Part shown: positions 1-7,076 of the stretch, one piece after another
Position numbering within the stretch: position 1 is the stretch's first letter
Layout of the letters: every line of letters begins with the position of its first letter
Source of the DNA: Lentimicrobiaceae bacterium
GTDB taxonomy: Bacteria; Bacteroidota; Bacteroidia; Bacteroidales; JALOCA01
Direction: 5' to 3'
Assembly: GCA_023227965.1 (NCBI GenBank)
Contig: JALOCA010000048.1
Span: forward strand, 1 to 20,701
Length of the DNA: 20,701 bases
The notes under the pieces: model-generated
Seen by the model: only the letters and a program-made list of their open reading frames with translations
Databases searched by the model: none
Told to the model about the DNA's origin: nothing
Made by a program: the position numbers and the translations under genes

Positions 1-108
1 GTTTTCTTTGTCAATTTCTGACCTTTTCTTCAGGTAATTTTCCATAGTTGCCACTGATGCTTTTGCTTTGGGCTTCCTGGGGTATTTTAACATTTTAAGT
101 TTTGCCAT
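1..108 (-). CDS. Small basic protein, partial copy cut by the contig edge
   Basis: This is the N-terminal 36 codons of the 56-aa basic protein that is complete at 20483-20653. The ATG is at 106-108 on the minus strand and the frame is open to the window edge. It is the same gene seen twice because of the terminal overlap, not a paralogue. In the circle it lies directly downstream of the transglutaminase-fold gene, whose stop is at 143. Confidence 0.85.
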   Translation of the reverse strand, partial: MAKLKMLKYPRKPKAKASVATMENYLKKRSEIDKEN

Positions 109-156
109 GATTTTTGATTTTTTATTATTAATATTCGGTTTTTTATCCTAATGAGT
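1..156. repeat. Left copy of 156-bp terminal direct repeat (circular overlap)
   Basis: Positions 1-156 match 20546-20701 with two differences: A at 127 versus G at 20672, and G at 138 versus A at 20683. The first 126 bases are identical. The repeat starts inside a small basic gene and ends just past the stop codon of the transglutaminase-fold gene. Joining the ends restores gene order without breaking any frame. The simplest reading is a circular molecule of about 20,545 bp whose contig ends overlap, with the two mismatches as population variants or assembly error. True terminal redundancy is the alternative. Confidence 0.9.
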
Positions 157-1723
157 TCCAAATTGATTTCCCTCCACTTTCTCCGTAACTTCCATCTGAT
201 TCTGTTCCTTCTCCACTTTCTTCCTCTTCACCAGATTCAAACATATCACCTTTTTGCCCTTTTACTTCCTGCGAAAAACCCTCAAGATCACTTTCGCTCA
301 TTTCACTCCAATCATCTTCCAATGGCATGTCGGCTGCACTTACACTTTCTCCCTTTTTCTTAAACAGTTCAGATATCTTTTTAATAAGTCCAAAAAGAAC
401 TTCCAATACATCATCAATAATACCGATGCCTGATATGCCTTTCATCTGATCAGCAATGACTTTCTCAGGCTCCTTGCCATATTTTTTCAGGATTCCGTTA
501 CGAACGATTCCCATAAAATGTGCGCGTTTCATGCCGATGCCTTCTACAATAAAATTCGCTATACGCTCAGCTTTTTTCCTTTTATTACGAACCTTTGCTG
601 GAAGCTTGGCAATAAGTGCCGGATCGTTTATAAATAAATACAAGAAGAATGGCGCAGCTTTCGGTAATGATAATTCAAGGACACCTTTAATGGCCAGTCG
701 CTGCGGCGTTGTTACAACTTTTGCAACTGCTTTGGCTCCTTTCTTTACCTTTTCGGCAACTTTTTTCAGAAATTTTCCGGTCTTACCTTTTGGCTTATTT
801 TTTCTTTTGGTTGCTTTTGCTGCTTTTTTTGCTGCCTTTTTGGACTTTTTTTTAGCCTTTTTTTCAGCCTTTTTGGCTTGCCTTACCGCTTTTTTTCCAC
901 TAATTGAACCAATTCCACTTACCTTATTCGCAATTGAATAGGCGCCTTTCTCTGCATCCTCTGCAATAATTTCCATCTCAATTTCAACATCCGGTGAATC
1001 AACAGCTTCAATAGCATCGTTAAGCATATCAATCGAGTCCTGGTACTTCTCAGCTTTAAGTGATCCAATGCCGCGAATTTTTTCGGTAATGGCTTTCATG
1101 GTAAGTAAACGGTCCTTTGCAATGCGAAGTTCAAGTTCGCCCTCGGTCAGTTCTGAAATGTCTTTATTTCCTAAGTTCAAAAGCTTCACTTCCTGTGTGC
1201 CACTCATTTGATATATTTTTGTCATTTTTATGTCTTTTTTTAATTTATATTCTTTTTCCTGATTGTATCCAGGCATTACACAATCAATTATTATTTCTCC
1301 TTTGGATACAGGTACAATAACATATACATGTGTATAATCACTGCCTCCAAAAGATACAAACCTGTAACAAAATGAAATCCCAAGATTTTTAAGTATGCTT
1401 GCCGTCATTATTGAATACGACTTGCAATCGCCTTCTTTATCGAGCCAAAGTCGTGATGGTGTCTTTACATACTGAACACCCAGTGGATCCACTTTGTATT
1501 TTATGTTCCTCTTTATAAAGTGCCATATATTGGAACATGTGTCAAAGAGCGTATTACCTTTTAAAAATGATGCAAATTGTCTGGTGTCTGCCCGGCTTTT
1601 TCTGTCTGTGTCGAGTATCACTTTAATGATATCGCACGTGTCGCCATCGGAATACTTTACAATTGAATCATTTTTTGCACTTTTTATATATTGGTCTGCA
1701 ATTGCAGATATACTATATTTCAT
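143..1723 (-). CDS. Transglutaminase-fold cysteine protease-like late polyprotein with Lys-rich core segment
   Basis: This is a 526-aa late protein. Residues about 50-150 form a transglutaminase/papain-like domain with a plausible triad: Cys100 in GDCKSYS, His132 in YTHVYV and Asp147 in IIDCV. Next come a helical stretch, a very Lys/Ala-rich segment (about 277-335), a hydrophobic patch (about 350-370, PFFLYLF), and a Ser/Glu-rich acidic tail (about 460-518). Four [IV]xGIG motifs sit at 216-220, 268-272, 393-397 and 430-434, and two of them flank the Lys-rich segment. An in-frame TTG lies 6 codons upstream, but the ATG at 1723 begins 2 nt after the preceding gene and is preferred. The last late gene before the contig junction, it probably makes a virion or assembly protein. 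The active site suggests a protease, peptidase or amidase. Self-processing is inference. Confidence 0.7.
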   Translation of the reverse strand: MKYSISAIADQYIKSAKNDSIVKYSDGDTCDIIKVILDTDRKSRADTRQFASFLKGNTLFDTCSNIWHFIKRNIKYKVDPLGVQYVKTPSRLWLDKEGDCKSYSIMTASILKNLGISFCYRFVSFGGSDYTHVYVIVPVSKGEIIIDCVMPGYNQEKEYKLKKDIKMTKIYQMSGTQEVKLLNLGNKDISELTEGELELRIAKDRLLTMKAITEKIRGIGSLKAEKYQDSIDMLNDAIEAVDSPDVEIEMEIIAEDAEKGAYSIANKVSGIGSISGKKAVRQAKKAEKKAKKKSKKAAKKAAKATKRKNKPKGKTGKFLKKVAEKVKKGAKAVAKVVTTPQRLAIKGVLELSLPKAAPFFLYLFINDPALIAKLPAKVRNKRKKAERIANFIVEGIGMKRAHFMGIVRNGILKKYGKEPEKVIADQMKGISGIGIIDDVLEVLFGLIKKISELFKKKGESVSAADMPLEDDWSEMSESDLEGFSQEVKGQKGDMFESGEEEESGEGTESDGSYGESGGKSIWNSLG

Positions 1724-1725
1724 GT

Positions 1726-1920
1726 TTAATTTTGCGAACAACTGATCTGTTCAATAAAAACTTCATCGGCAATTTTCTGACTGTTCGTTACCCTGCTTAT
1801 AAATTGCGTTTCCGGCTTCTCAATTTGCCATACATTCTGATTATTTCTACGGCCCGCAATGTATAGAACTTCTCTGTTTTTAGGATCATATCCTTTCTTT
1901 AATACTTGCCTTTCTTCCAT
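1726..1920 (-). CDS. Small hypothetical late protein (64 aa)
   Basis: This 64-aa charged soluble protein matches no family I recognise. Its ATG overlaps the stop of the upstream LEA-like gene (TAATG), so translation is probably coupled. It ends 2 nt before the ATG of the transglutaminase-fold gene. That tight packing at the head of the late operon supports a real gene. It has no membrane segment or signal peptide. A minor virion or assembly role is inferred from position only. Confidence 0.6.
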   Translation of the reverse strand: MEERQVLKKGYDPKNREVLYIAGRRNNQNVWQIEKPETQFISRVTNSQKIADEVFIEQISCSQN

Positions 1921-2378
1921 TACTCTGTAAGTTTAATTTCTTCACTGTACGGAAACTTATATCCATCGGCCCAGAAACTTCCTTCTACCATCATTTTGCC
2001 AAGTTCATTTTCCGGCTTCGTAACTATATCAAGAAGCTGGTTTACCAGCGTTAAATTGCTTACATTAATCTTAATTCCTTTTAACAAAGTATCTTCGTTA
2101 GCAGCCAGCGAAAGATCCTTTTTTATTTCAAGCCCTGCAATTCGCTTCCCCTTGTATTTTACCTCGAGCTGCATTTGCTGAAACTTCGATGCTTTGTTAT
2201 TGGGATTGGTTATGAGAAAGTCCATCTCCAATTTAGTGTTCAGTAAATTCTGAATCAAACCACTTTGCTTTAATAACTTAAGCTTTACAGGCTTACCGGT
2301 CAAATTCTCAAGCCGTTTGCCTGAAGCAAAATAACTGTACGCAAGTATGCCAAGACCACCAACTATTAACAAGTTCAT
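1920..2378 (-). CDS. Membrane-anchored LEA14/WHy-like protein, first gene of the late operon
   Basis: This is a 152-aa protein. Residues 1-17 form a hydrophobic N-terminal anchor (LLIVGGLGILAYSYF). The rest is predicted beta-rich with the pattern of LEA type 2/WHy domains: FLITNPNNKASKFQQ (the 'xxNPN' strand), LEVKYKGKRIAGLEI, and a late LLDIVTKP helix. An open frame extends to a TTG at 2405, but the ATG at 2378 puts the anchor at the N terminus and is preferred. It is the first gene after the strong terminator at 2478-2513, so late transcription should start just upstream. LEA-like proteins occur in viruses that carry membranes, but a virion-membrane role here is inference. Confidence 0.6.
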   Translation of the reverse strand: MNLLIVGGLGILAYSYFASGKRLENLTGKPVKLKLLKQSGLIQNLLNTKLEMDFLITNPNNKASKFQQMQLEVKYKGKRIAGLEIKKDLSLAANEDTLLKGIKINVSNLTLVNQLLDIVTKPENELGKMMVEGSFWADGYKFPYSEEIKLTE

Positions 2379-2441
2379 CGTTACTGTATCGTTTCTGATG
2401 CACAATTTTAAATCATACCATATATCTATATGAAAAAAATG

Positions 2442-2475
2442 TATACTTTTTTATACTTTTTTATAATTATGTATA
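2442..2475. promoter_or_regulatory. AT-rich tandem repeat upstream of the late operon
   Basis: TATACTTTTT occurs in tandem at 2442-2451 and 2452-2461 and is followed by TATAATTATGTATA. The block lies between the terminator at 2478-2513 and the first late gene (ATG at 2378), where the late promoter must be. I find no good TAnnTTTG box on the minus strand; the nearest is TAAAATTG, one mismatch. Late expression may therefore need an activator that binds here. This is inferred from position. Confidence 0.35.
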
Positions 2476-2477
2476 AC

Positions 2478-2513
2478 AAAAAAGCCCTGCAAAATTTTTT
2501 GCAGGGCTTTTTT
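2478..2513 (-). terminator. Strong, symmetric intrinsic terminator between replication block and late operon
   Basis: The inverted repeat has GCCCTGCAAA at 2484-2493 and TTTGCAGGGC at 2498-2507 with a 4-nt loop. It is flanked by six A and six T, so it can work on either strand. It sits 16 nt past the stop of the 67-aa gene at 2530 and separates the Rep block from the late operon. Confidence 0.9.
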
Positions 2514-2529
2514 GAAATGAATTAATGTT

Positions 2530-2733
2530 CTATTTTATAACGCCAAGCGCTCGTTTAATTTCTTCGGATGATATTCCCTCGTAATTAGCATATTCATCAA
2601 TTGTAACTTTATGCTTTTTGCTTTTACCCAAGCTGTCTTTTATTATTTGAAACTCACGCCAACATGCCATATATGTATTGCCTGTTAAGATAACAAGATC
2701 TTTTACGCTGAGAAATATCCTGTGTGTTGCCAT
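2530..2733 (-). CDS. Small HTH-like DNA-binding protein (67 aa)
   Basis: The pattern of this 67-aa protein is common in small proteins of Bacteroidetes mobile elements: DLVILTGNTYMACWREFQIIKDSLGK looks like a helix-turn-helix, and VTIDEYANYEGISSEEIKRAL like a second helical pair. This suggests a DNA-binding regulator or a replication/excision accessory factor. The ATG is preceded by AGGAATAAA, which is part of an 11-bp repeated motif. It is the last gene before the terminator at 2478-2513. The family assignment is by pattern only. Confidence 0.55.
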   Translation of the reverse strand: MATHRIFLSVKDLVILTGNTYMACWREFQIIKDSLGKSKKHKVTIDEYANYEGISSEEIKRALGVIK

Positions 2734-2842
2734 TTTATTCCTGTTTTATTCCTGAAAATTAAATTTCTACTTTTTAATAAAATTTTTAATGGATTATTTA
2801 AGTGTTTGATAATGATTTTTTTATGTAAATATTTTATTCCTG
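2733..2842. repeat. Three 11-bp direct repeats (TTTTATTCCTG) upstream of the 67-aa gene
   Basis: Perfect copies lie at 2733-2743, 2744-2754 and 2832-2842. The first two are tandem, and the first abuts the start codon of the 67-aa gene. On the minus strand they read CAGGAATAAAA and contain the AGGA that could serve as ribosome-binding site. They may be operator or iteron-like sites for Rep or for the HTH-like protein. The rest of 2734-2887 is AT-rich with no gene visible. Confidence 0.6.
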
Positions 2843-2887
2843 ATAATCAATTTAAAATTATCCGAAAATTAAAAGATTAATATTATA

Positions 2888-3385
2888 CTAACCTAAAGCA
2901 TTATCTTTATCGTAATTCGTTATATTTTCAGAATCTTTTGATTCAGATACTCCATTAATACTGTTTTTTGGTATTCTGTTTTTAAGCCAGTTAATACAAT
3001 ACATCGCTTCTGATATACCATCATTTATTATTTTTACATTAGCATGACCATCATAACCCATTGATCTGTGCAATGTATTATATGCTGATTCTAAAGTGCT
3101 TGATACTTTACTGTCTTGCTTAGAAACTTGTATTTGATAATTTTTAAATGAAATTCTTTCTCCCCTTTTTAGCTTTATTTTTTTTTCAAGCATATAAACA
3201 GCTTCTAACATAATTAATACAGCAGACCAAAGTAAATGACCTGCAACTTTTACGTATTTAGGGTTTTGATAATACTTGTCATTTTTTATTGCTTTTTCTT
3301 TTAATATGGTTTTAGCATTGTCGATATAATACAATGCTTTTTCATAGGGCGTCATTTCGCTTTCCTTTTTATTAACAGGTTCCAT
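2888..3385 (-). CDS. DUF5618 family protein (HEPN-like helical fold)
   Basis: This 165-aa protein shows the pattern I associate with DUF5618 of Bacteroidetes: YEKALYYIDNAKTILKEKA near the start, then YYQNPKYVKVAGHLLWSAVL, and TLESAYNTLHRSMGYDGH. The family is all-helical and HEPN-like and of unknown biochemical role; it is often chromosomal. Upstream starts exist at 3409 (ATG) and 3433 (TTG). I prefer ATG 3385 because it has an A-rich leader and lies about 30 nt past a promoter-like box at 3423-3430. The C-terminal 30 residues are low-complexity Ser/Asp/Asn. It follows rep by 50 nt. A stability or defence accessory role is inference. Confidence 0.65.
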   Translation of the reverse strand: MEPVNKKESEMTPYEKALYYIDNAKTILKEKAIKNDKYYQNPKYVKVAGHLLWSAVLIMLEAVYMLEKKIKLKRGERISFKNYQIQVSKQDSKVSSTLESAYNTLHRSMGYDGHANVKIINDGISEAMYCINWLKNRIPKNSINGVSESKDSENITNYDKDNALG

Positions 3386-3422
3386 TTTTTTAATATTAAA
3401 ATTAAACATTCGATTATCACTA

Positions 3423-3430
3423 CAAATATA
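3423..3430 (-). promoter_or_regulatory. Candidate -7 box for the DUF5618 gene
   Basis: The minus strand reads TATATTTG, an exact match to the Bacteroidetes -7 consensus TAnnTTTG. It lies just inside the rep/DUF5618 gap, and no convincing -33 TTG sits at the usual distance. If used, it would give the DUF5618 gene a transcript separate from rep and favours the downstream ATG at 3385. Confidence 0.4.
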
Positions 3431-3435
3431 CAAAA

Positions 3436-4854
3436 TTATGTCGGCTCTTTTTCACACCTTCGCCTTTTTACCTGCCCCACTATCATTTGTATAAGCAGGT
3501 CCATCGCCGCCGGTAAACTCTGGCTCTGCAGGTAACGGATCCGCTCGCGGTACTTATTGCTTATACTTATACGGATATCTCTGTTGCTCTCGCCATAGTG
3601 ATTCATCCAGGCCGGATTGCCCAGGAAAAAACGCCGGACCTGTACCATCTCGCCGGTGTCTTCATCTACATCAAATACACTGTCCTTGTTTTCGATATCC
3701 ACCGTATCTTTAAGATCTTCCTGCAGTTGCTCCTGCGGTGTGCTGTAATTTATATTCAGCGACTTTTCGCCATGCAAACAACCAAACTTCTTATACAGGG
3801 CCTTGCCATATACCACAGGCATAAGCTCGCTGAGCAATTCAAGATCGTACTCCCCTGTGTCCTTGTCAAACGCATGCGGCTCGAAATGATAACTTATAGC
3901 TTCCATAACAGCATACAGCATCTGCTCGCTGCCAAACTCCTTGGCCCTTACTTTCTCCGAACGGTCGTTATTCCATGAGAAAATGGTTTCGAGTGTTATA
4001 AGGGTACCGCCCATCGGGTTGAGCTTGCTTATAAATGCATCGTCTATAGTCCGGTTGCTTTTCTTTATCAAGGCGCGGACTTCCGGTGTAAATTCATTCC
4101 TGGCATTGTGATCATTCACTGTAATTTTATTCCAGTACCGGAGTATTTCTTTATGCAAAATGTTTCGGCTTTGTGTAAAACGTTTTACAAATATCAGTGA
4201 GTGTATGTGTATATTCAGGCCATTATCGGTATTGGTGGTTTCGATACCATACTCTCCACCATACACATAATCGGCCCAGAACTTCTGCCGGCGCATTTCC
4301 CAGTACATGGTGTTAAGCTCATCGTAGTAATACTTATTACCCCTGTAGCCGGTGTCTTTATAGTGTGGCACCGTAAGCGTAAGATGCATCACATCGTATT
4401 GATTCATGCCCACAAACATATACTTATTCTCATCATTATACCTGGCATGGTACTGTGCACTTGTTATTACTTTTGTTTTCTTTGTCTTCAGGTTGTAAAT
4501 GGTTACAAGCTCGCGGTTATCGTCGAACCACTTGTAATATTTGCGCCTGATACGCTTTTGCCTGGTGAAGTTACACACCGGACAGTTTTTATTATTACAT
4601 GAGTGTGAGTTGTAATAAGTAATTTCTCCGGTAAACAAGTCCTCACTATACAGTGATAACGAACTGCAGGTGGTCAGGTTCTTATGTAACCGCATAAGAT
4701 GTTCCTCTGCAGTGCCCTGTACGTTGTGCTCAGGTATGTATTTTAGTATCTGTTCGGCTATTTTAAGGCCCTTTCGCTTGAGTATGCTAACCTTTTTAGA
4801 TCTGACAGCATTGTGGTTCACTGCCTTTTGTGTATCCGCTGCAACTGTATCCAT
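3436..4854 (-). CDS. rep: HUH-family rolling-circle replication initiator (Rep)
   Basis: This 472-aa protein nicks the double-strand origin and starts rolling-circle replication. A zinc-binding cluster (Cys86, Cys91, Cys94 in CNNKNCPVC) precedes motif 1 (MHLTLTVPH, about 156-164), motif 2 with two metal-binding histidines (His216 and His218 in NIHIHSLIFV), and a motif-3 region (YAVMEAISYHFEP, about 314-326) with Tyr314 and Tyr322 as candidate nucleophiles. One main tyrosine suggests a plasmid-like Rep (single Tyr) rather than the two-Tyr phiX174/PM2 type. The start ATG follows a 334-nt gene-free region that may hold the origin and promoter. With SSB encoded upstream, replication through a single-stranded intermediate is expected. 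Confidence 0.9.
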   Translation of the reverse strand: MDTVAADTQKAVNHNAVRSKKVSILKRKGLKIAEQILKYIPEHNVQGTAEEHLMRLHKNLTTCSSLSLYSEDLFTGEITYYNSHSCNNKNCPVCNFTRQKRIRRKYYKWFDDNRELVTIYNLKTKKTKVITSAQYHARYNDENKYMFVGMNQYDVMHLTLTVPHYKDTGYRGNKYYYDELNTMYWEMRRQKFWADYVYGGEYGIETTNTDNGLNIHIHSLIFVKRFTQSRNILHKEILRYWNKITVNDHNARNEFTPEVRALIKKSNRTIDDAFISKLNPMGGTLITLETIFSWNNDRSEKVRAKEFGSEQMLYAVMEAISYHFEPHAFDKDTGEYDLELLSELMPVVYGKALYKKFGCLHGEKSLNINYSTPQEQLQEDLKDTVDIENKDSVFDVDEDTGEMVQVRRFFLGNPAWMNHYGESNRDIRISISNKYRERIRYLQSQSLPAAMDLLIQMIVGQVKRRRCEKEPT

Positions 4855-5069
4855 ACAAAATGTTTATAAAATATTGTTGATTTTTGATTTTTGTCTTTTT
4901 CCCGAAATGTACAAACGTTGCCTTTTAACAAGGAAGGGTTCAAAATACAGTAAATGAGCCATTTATAGTGGTATCTAAAGTATTGTTAAACCGTTCCGAA
5001 TCGTCATGATTTTTTGTTGTTTCGTGTTGTTTTGTGTTTTGATGCTTTACTCATTTAAAATTGAAGCCG
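4855..5069. other. Gene-free region upstream of rep; possible origin and rep promoter
   Basis: This lies between the early-operon terminator and the rep ATG and holds no plausible gene. It is AT-rich, with a T/G-biased run (about 5010-5045) and a weak minus-strand promoter candidate: AACGTTTG (one mismatch to TAnnTTTG) at 4912-4919 with TTTG 21 nt upstream at 4941-4944. As the longest non-coding stretch beside rep it is the natural place for a double-strand origin, but I cannot identify a nick site. Confidence 0.4.
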
Positions 5070-5104
5070 AAAAAAGGAGGGCTTATATTAAGGAGTAGCC
5101 CTCC
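5070..5104 (-). terminator. Intrinsic terminator ending the early operon
   Basis: GGAGGGCT at 5076-5083 pairs with AGCCCTCC at 5097-5104 across a 13-nt loop. On the minus strand the stem is followed by six T. It lies 84 nt past the SSB stop and separates the early operon from rep. Confidence 0.75.
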
Positions 5105-5150
5105 ACAAACTCCCGACATCAAGCAAGTATAACTATCAGTCGCCACCGGA

Positions 5151-5176
5151 ACAGGTTGCTCCCCAGCAGAGCCTGT
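5151..5176. other. Small hairpin just past the SSB gene
   Basis: ACAGG at 5151-5155 pairs with CCTGT at 5172-5176, and inner TGCT pairs with AGCA around a CCCC loop. No T-run follows, so it is not a standard terminator. It may protect the 3' end of the early mRNA, or be part of an origin structure. Confidence 0.4.
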
Positions 5177-5188
5177 CCAATATCTTTT

Positions 5189-5608
5189 TTAAAAAACTTC
5201 TTTATCTGCAGGTGCGTTCATAAATTTTTCAAATTCATCAGTATTTTCTTCGGGTGTGCCAGGCTGATGGGCGCCCTCTTCTTTCTTTTCGTTTTTACCC
5301 AGGAGCTGTATGTTTGTACAGCGGCAGTTGAGCCCGGCCATCTTTTGCCCATCCTTATTGGTAAAAATGTTGGCACTTGGAAAACCCTCTATAAATACGA
5401 GTCTTCCCTTGGTAAGGTATTCGGCCAGCCTGGTATTGTCGGTCCAGTACCCGCAGTTTACCCATATTGTTTTTTCTACTTTCTTGCCGGTTTGCGGATC
5501 CTTAAACCTTTCGGAATGGGCTACACTGAAGTTGATTACTTTACGGTCGTTGACCTGATTGATTTTTGCTTCCTGGCCAATATGGCCAATAATTTGAATT
5601 TTTAACAT
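5189..5608 (-). CDS. ssb: Single-stranded DNA-binding protein
   Basis: This 139-aa protein has an OB-fold N-terminal domain of about 105 residues: MLKIQIIGHIGQEAKI, VINFSVAHSERFKD, TIWVNCGYW, YLTKGRLVFIEGFPSANIF. A short acidic/Pro-rich linker and tail follow. The tail ends DKEVF, a divergent form of the acidic tip that binds host replication proteins. It is the last gene of the early operon, 13 nt after the preceding gene, and is followed by a terminator. It should coat the single strand displaced during Rep-driven replication. Confidence 0.92.
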   Translation of the reverse strand: MLKIQIIGHIGQEAKINQVNDRKVINFSVAHSERFKDPQTGKKVEKTIWVNCGYWTDNTRLAEYLTKGRLVFIEGFPSANIFTNKDGQKMAGLNCRCTNIQLLGKNEKKEEGAHQPGTPEENTDEFEKFMNAPADKEVF

Positions 5609-5621
5609 AGCTTTGTTTGTT

Positions 5622-5993
5622 TTAATTGGTTGGTAATAAGAGATTATCTTTTAACCAGGATTCGTACCTGGCAAGTAAAGTTTTTGCTTTTTTTCTGTAG
5701 TGCTCTGATTGCGCGTTTAATTTTATATAAGCCAGATTGGCCACACTTATAGCATTAAATTGCTTGAAAATAAAATCATCGCTTTTTTCGCTGAAGGGTA
5801 AAAATGCCAGCTTTAAAAAATGCTGGTCTTTAATGTATTCGACTGTGGCCCTGTTGGCATACCTCGCTTTTCTATAGTCGGGATATGTCATTATTCTATA
5901 CCTTAAATACCTGTAGGTTTTAAATGAATAACGCAATCCGTTTGAGTCGTAAAACCCAAACCAGCGCTTTATTGCATCATATATCTTTTTCAT
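5622..5993 (-). CDS. Early hypothetical protein, Tyr/Lys/Arg-rich (123 aa)
   Basis: This 123-aa protein matches no family I recognise. It is basic and aromatic-rich, probably helical (KTYRYLRYRIMTYPDYRKARYANRATVEYIKDQ), with no membrane segment or cysteine motif. The ATG at 5993 overlaps the end of the 49-aa gene. It sits directly upstream of ssb, so a role in early DNA metabolism is plausible from position alone. Confidence 0.6.
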   Translation of the reverse strand: MKKIYDAIKRWFGFYDSNGLRYSFKTYRYLRYRIMTYPDYRKARYANRATVEYIKDQHFLKLAFLPFSEKSDDFIFKQFNAISVANLAYIKLNAQSEHYRKKAKTLLARYESWLKDNLLLPTN

Positions 5994-6126
5994 TTCTTAA
6001 ACGGATTGATAATTCTTTTAATGATTCTTTTTTAGTCGCAGCGGCTTCGGCGCTTCTGCTTTGCTGCACAACAGGCGCCACCTGTTGCGTAAACAAGTTA
6101 CTCTGTTGCTTTCTTTTCTTTTGCAT
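5977..6126 (-). CDS. Very small basic early protein (49 aa)
   Basis: This 49-aa frame starts at ATG 6126 (MQKKRKQQSN) and ends at TGA 5977, filling the only gap in the early operon. It overlaps the upstream gene by 29 nt and the downstream gene by 17 nt, matching the packing of its neighbours. The composition is basic at the N terminus, Gln/Ala-rich in the middle, then a charged helix (TKKESLKELSIRLRNEKD). Function is unknown. Support is from context, so confidence is moderate. Confidence 0.45.
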   Translation of the reverse strand: MQKKRKQQSNLFTQQVAPVVQQSRSAEAAATKKESLKELSIRLRNEKDI

Positions 6127-6403
6127 TTTCGAGATAGTTTAAAACAGAACTGTAAATTATTTTGCCATCGTCGGTTTGCTTAATGTGCCCCTGAGCTATA
6201 AGCCTCTTTATGCGTATGCGTGCCCCCACTGTTTTTTCGCGCACCAGGGCATTGAACGAAATAAGCTTGTCGCGCTTCTGCTGGCGGCCTATGTTGTAAA
6301 TAGCCTTGTTGCAGGCAGCCTCTACTTTTTGCTCTATGCGCTTTTCGAGATACTCGGCCAGCTCGCCGGCTGTCATGTGAATGATTAACATATTATCTTC
6401 CAT
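6098..6403 (-). CDS. Small putative winged-helix DNA-binding early protein (101 aa)
   Basis: In this 101-aa protein the N-terminal helix (TAGELAEYLEKRIEQKVEAACNK) leads to a segment with the look of a helix-turn-helix plus wing: ISFNALVREKTVGARIRIKRLIAQGHIKQ, then a short strand DDGKIIY and a final helix. This is typical of small regulators or helix-destabilising accessory proteins in Bacteroidetes elements. It is 6 nt from the preceding stop and shares the AGCTATG start context of the genes at 6410 and 5189. The specific role is unknown. Confidence 0.5.
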   Translation of the reverse strand: MEDNMLIIHMTAGELAEYLEKRIEQKVEAACNKAIYNIGRQQKRDKLISFNALVREKTVGARIRIKRLIAQGHIKQTDDGKIIYSSVLNYLENAKEKKATE

Positions 6404-6409
6404 AGCTTT

Positions 6410-6817
6410 TTAATTTTTTTTAAGGCCCATTGAATCCAATAATTCTTTTTGGTCGAAATTGGGGATTTTGATATTGCGTTTGGTGTTAATTACTTTGCCT
6501 TTTTTGCAATTTTCTTTGCATATTTTGCAATACTTCTGTCCGTTCGATGTAGGTTTATATTCCTGTCCACATTTAGAACATTTTTTTATACCGGTGGCTG
6601 CCGCCTTTCCTTTCAATGGATTTGCTTTTGTTGTAGCAGCTGCTGCTTCAGGTTTTTTCTTTTGAAGCTTTAAGGCCGGTGCAGCTGGCGCCTCTTCTTT
6701 TTGCTCCTGATTTTTTTTACTGATGCCGGTAATGACAATGCGATCATTTTCTAACGAAAACATGTTGGCATAGAGCTGTATGTGCTCTCCCAAATAATTA
6801 ATGGTTATTTGTATCAT
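6410..6817 (-). CDS. Zinc-ribbon early protein (135 aa)
   Basis: The N-terminal about 35 residues look beta-rich (MIQITINYLGEHIQLY). An Ala/Lys/Pro-rich linker follows, then a four-cysteine zinc ribbon (CSKCGQEY ... YCKICKENC) and a basic tail. It probably binds nucleic acid or protein. The C-terminal KIPNFDQKELLDSMGL could be a peptide that contacts a partner. Its start overlaps the upstream gene by 20 nt. No named family is recognised. Confidence 0.55.
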   Translation of the reverse strand: MIQITINYLGEHIQLYANMFSLENDRIVITGISKKNQEQKEEAPAAPALKLQKKKPEAAAATTKANPLKGKAAATGIKKCSKCGQEYKPTSNGQKYCKICKENCKKGKVINTKRNIKIPNFDQKELLDSMGLKKN

Positions 6818-7076
6818 AGCTTTTTTTATTTGATTTGATGTAACTTTCGAATACTTTTATAAGGTTGCACAATGTGGCATGTTGGTACTCTATAGCCAGG
6901 CGGTTCTGGCACATATCGCTATCCAACAGCAGCTCCATATTTTTCTGCTCTTTGAGCAAGGATCCCAGTATGGTACGTACATGGTTTTCTTGCATAAACA
7001 ACACCGAAAAATCGTATGCTTCGCCGGCTTTGTCGGTTTTCCAGTCGAGTATGGGTAAGGCAAAATCTTCCATCAT
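6798..7076 (-). CDS. Early hypothetical protein (92 aa)
   Basis: This 92-aa acidic, mostly helical protein matches no family I recognise. It begins with two ATG codons, the first overlapping the stop of the ASCH-like gene (TAATG). Its tail overlaps the next gene by 20 nt. Such coupling supports co-translation with both neighbours. It has no motif to suggest an activity. Confidence 0.55.
   Translation of the reverse strand: MMEDFALPILDWKTDKAGEAYDFSVLFMQENHVRTILGSLLKEQKNMELLLDSDMCQNRLAIEYQHATLCNLIKVFESYIKSNKKSYDTNNH

Noticed and set aside
1..108. Treating the left-edge fragment as a second paralogous basic gene
   Set aside because: It is identical to the N-terminal part of the gene at 20483-20653 and lies in a 156-bp terminal overlap, so it is the same gene seen twice.
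456..941. 161-aa plus-strand frame with many Phe residues
   Set aside because: It is the antisense image of the Lys-rich segment of the transglutaminase-fold gene and has no context of its own.
143..1723. True homology to the adenovirus protease system
   Set aside because: Only the cleavage-motif pattern is similar. The enzyme fold (transglutaminase-like) differs and no other adenovirus-like gene is present, so it is kept as analogy.
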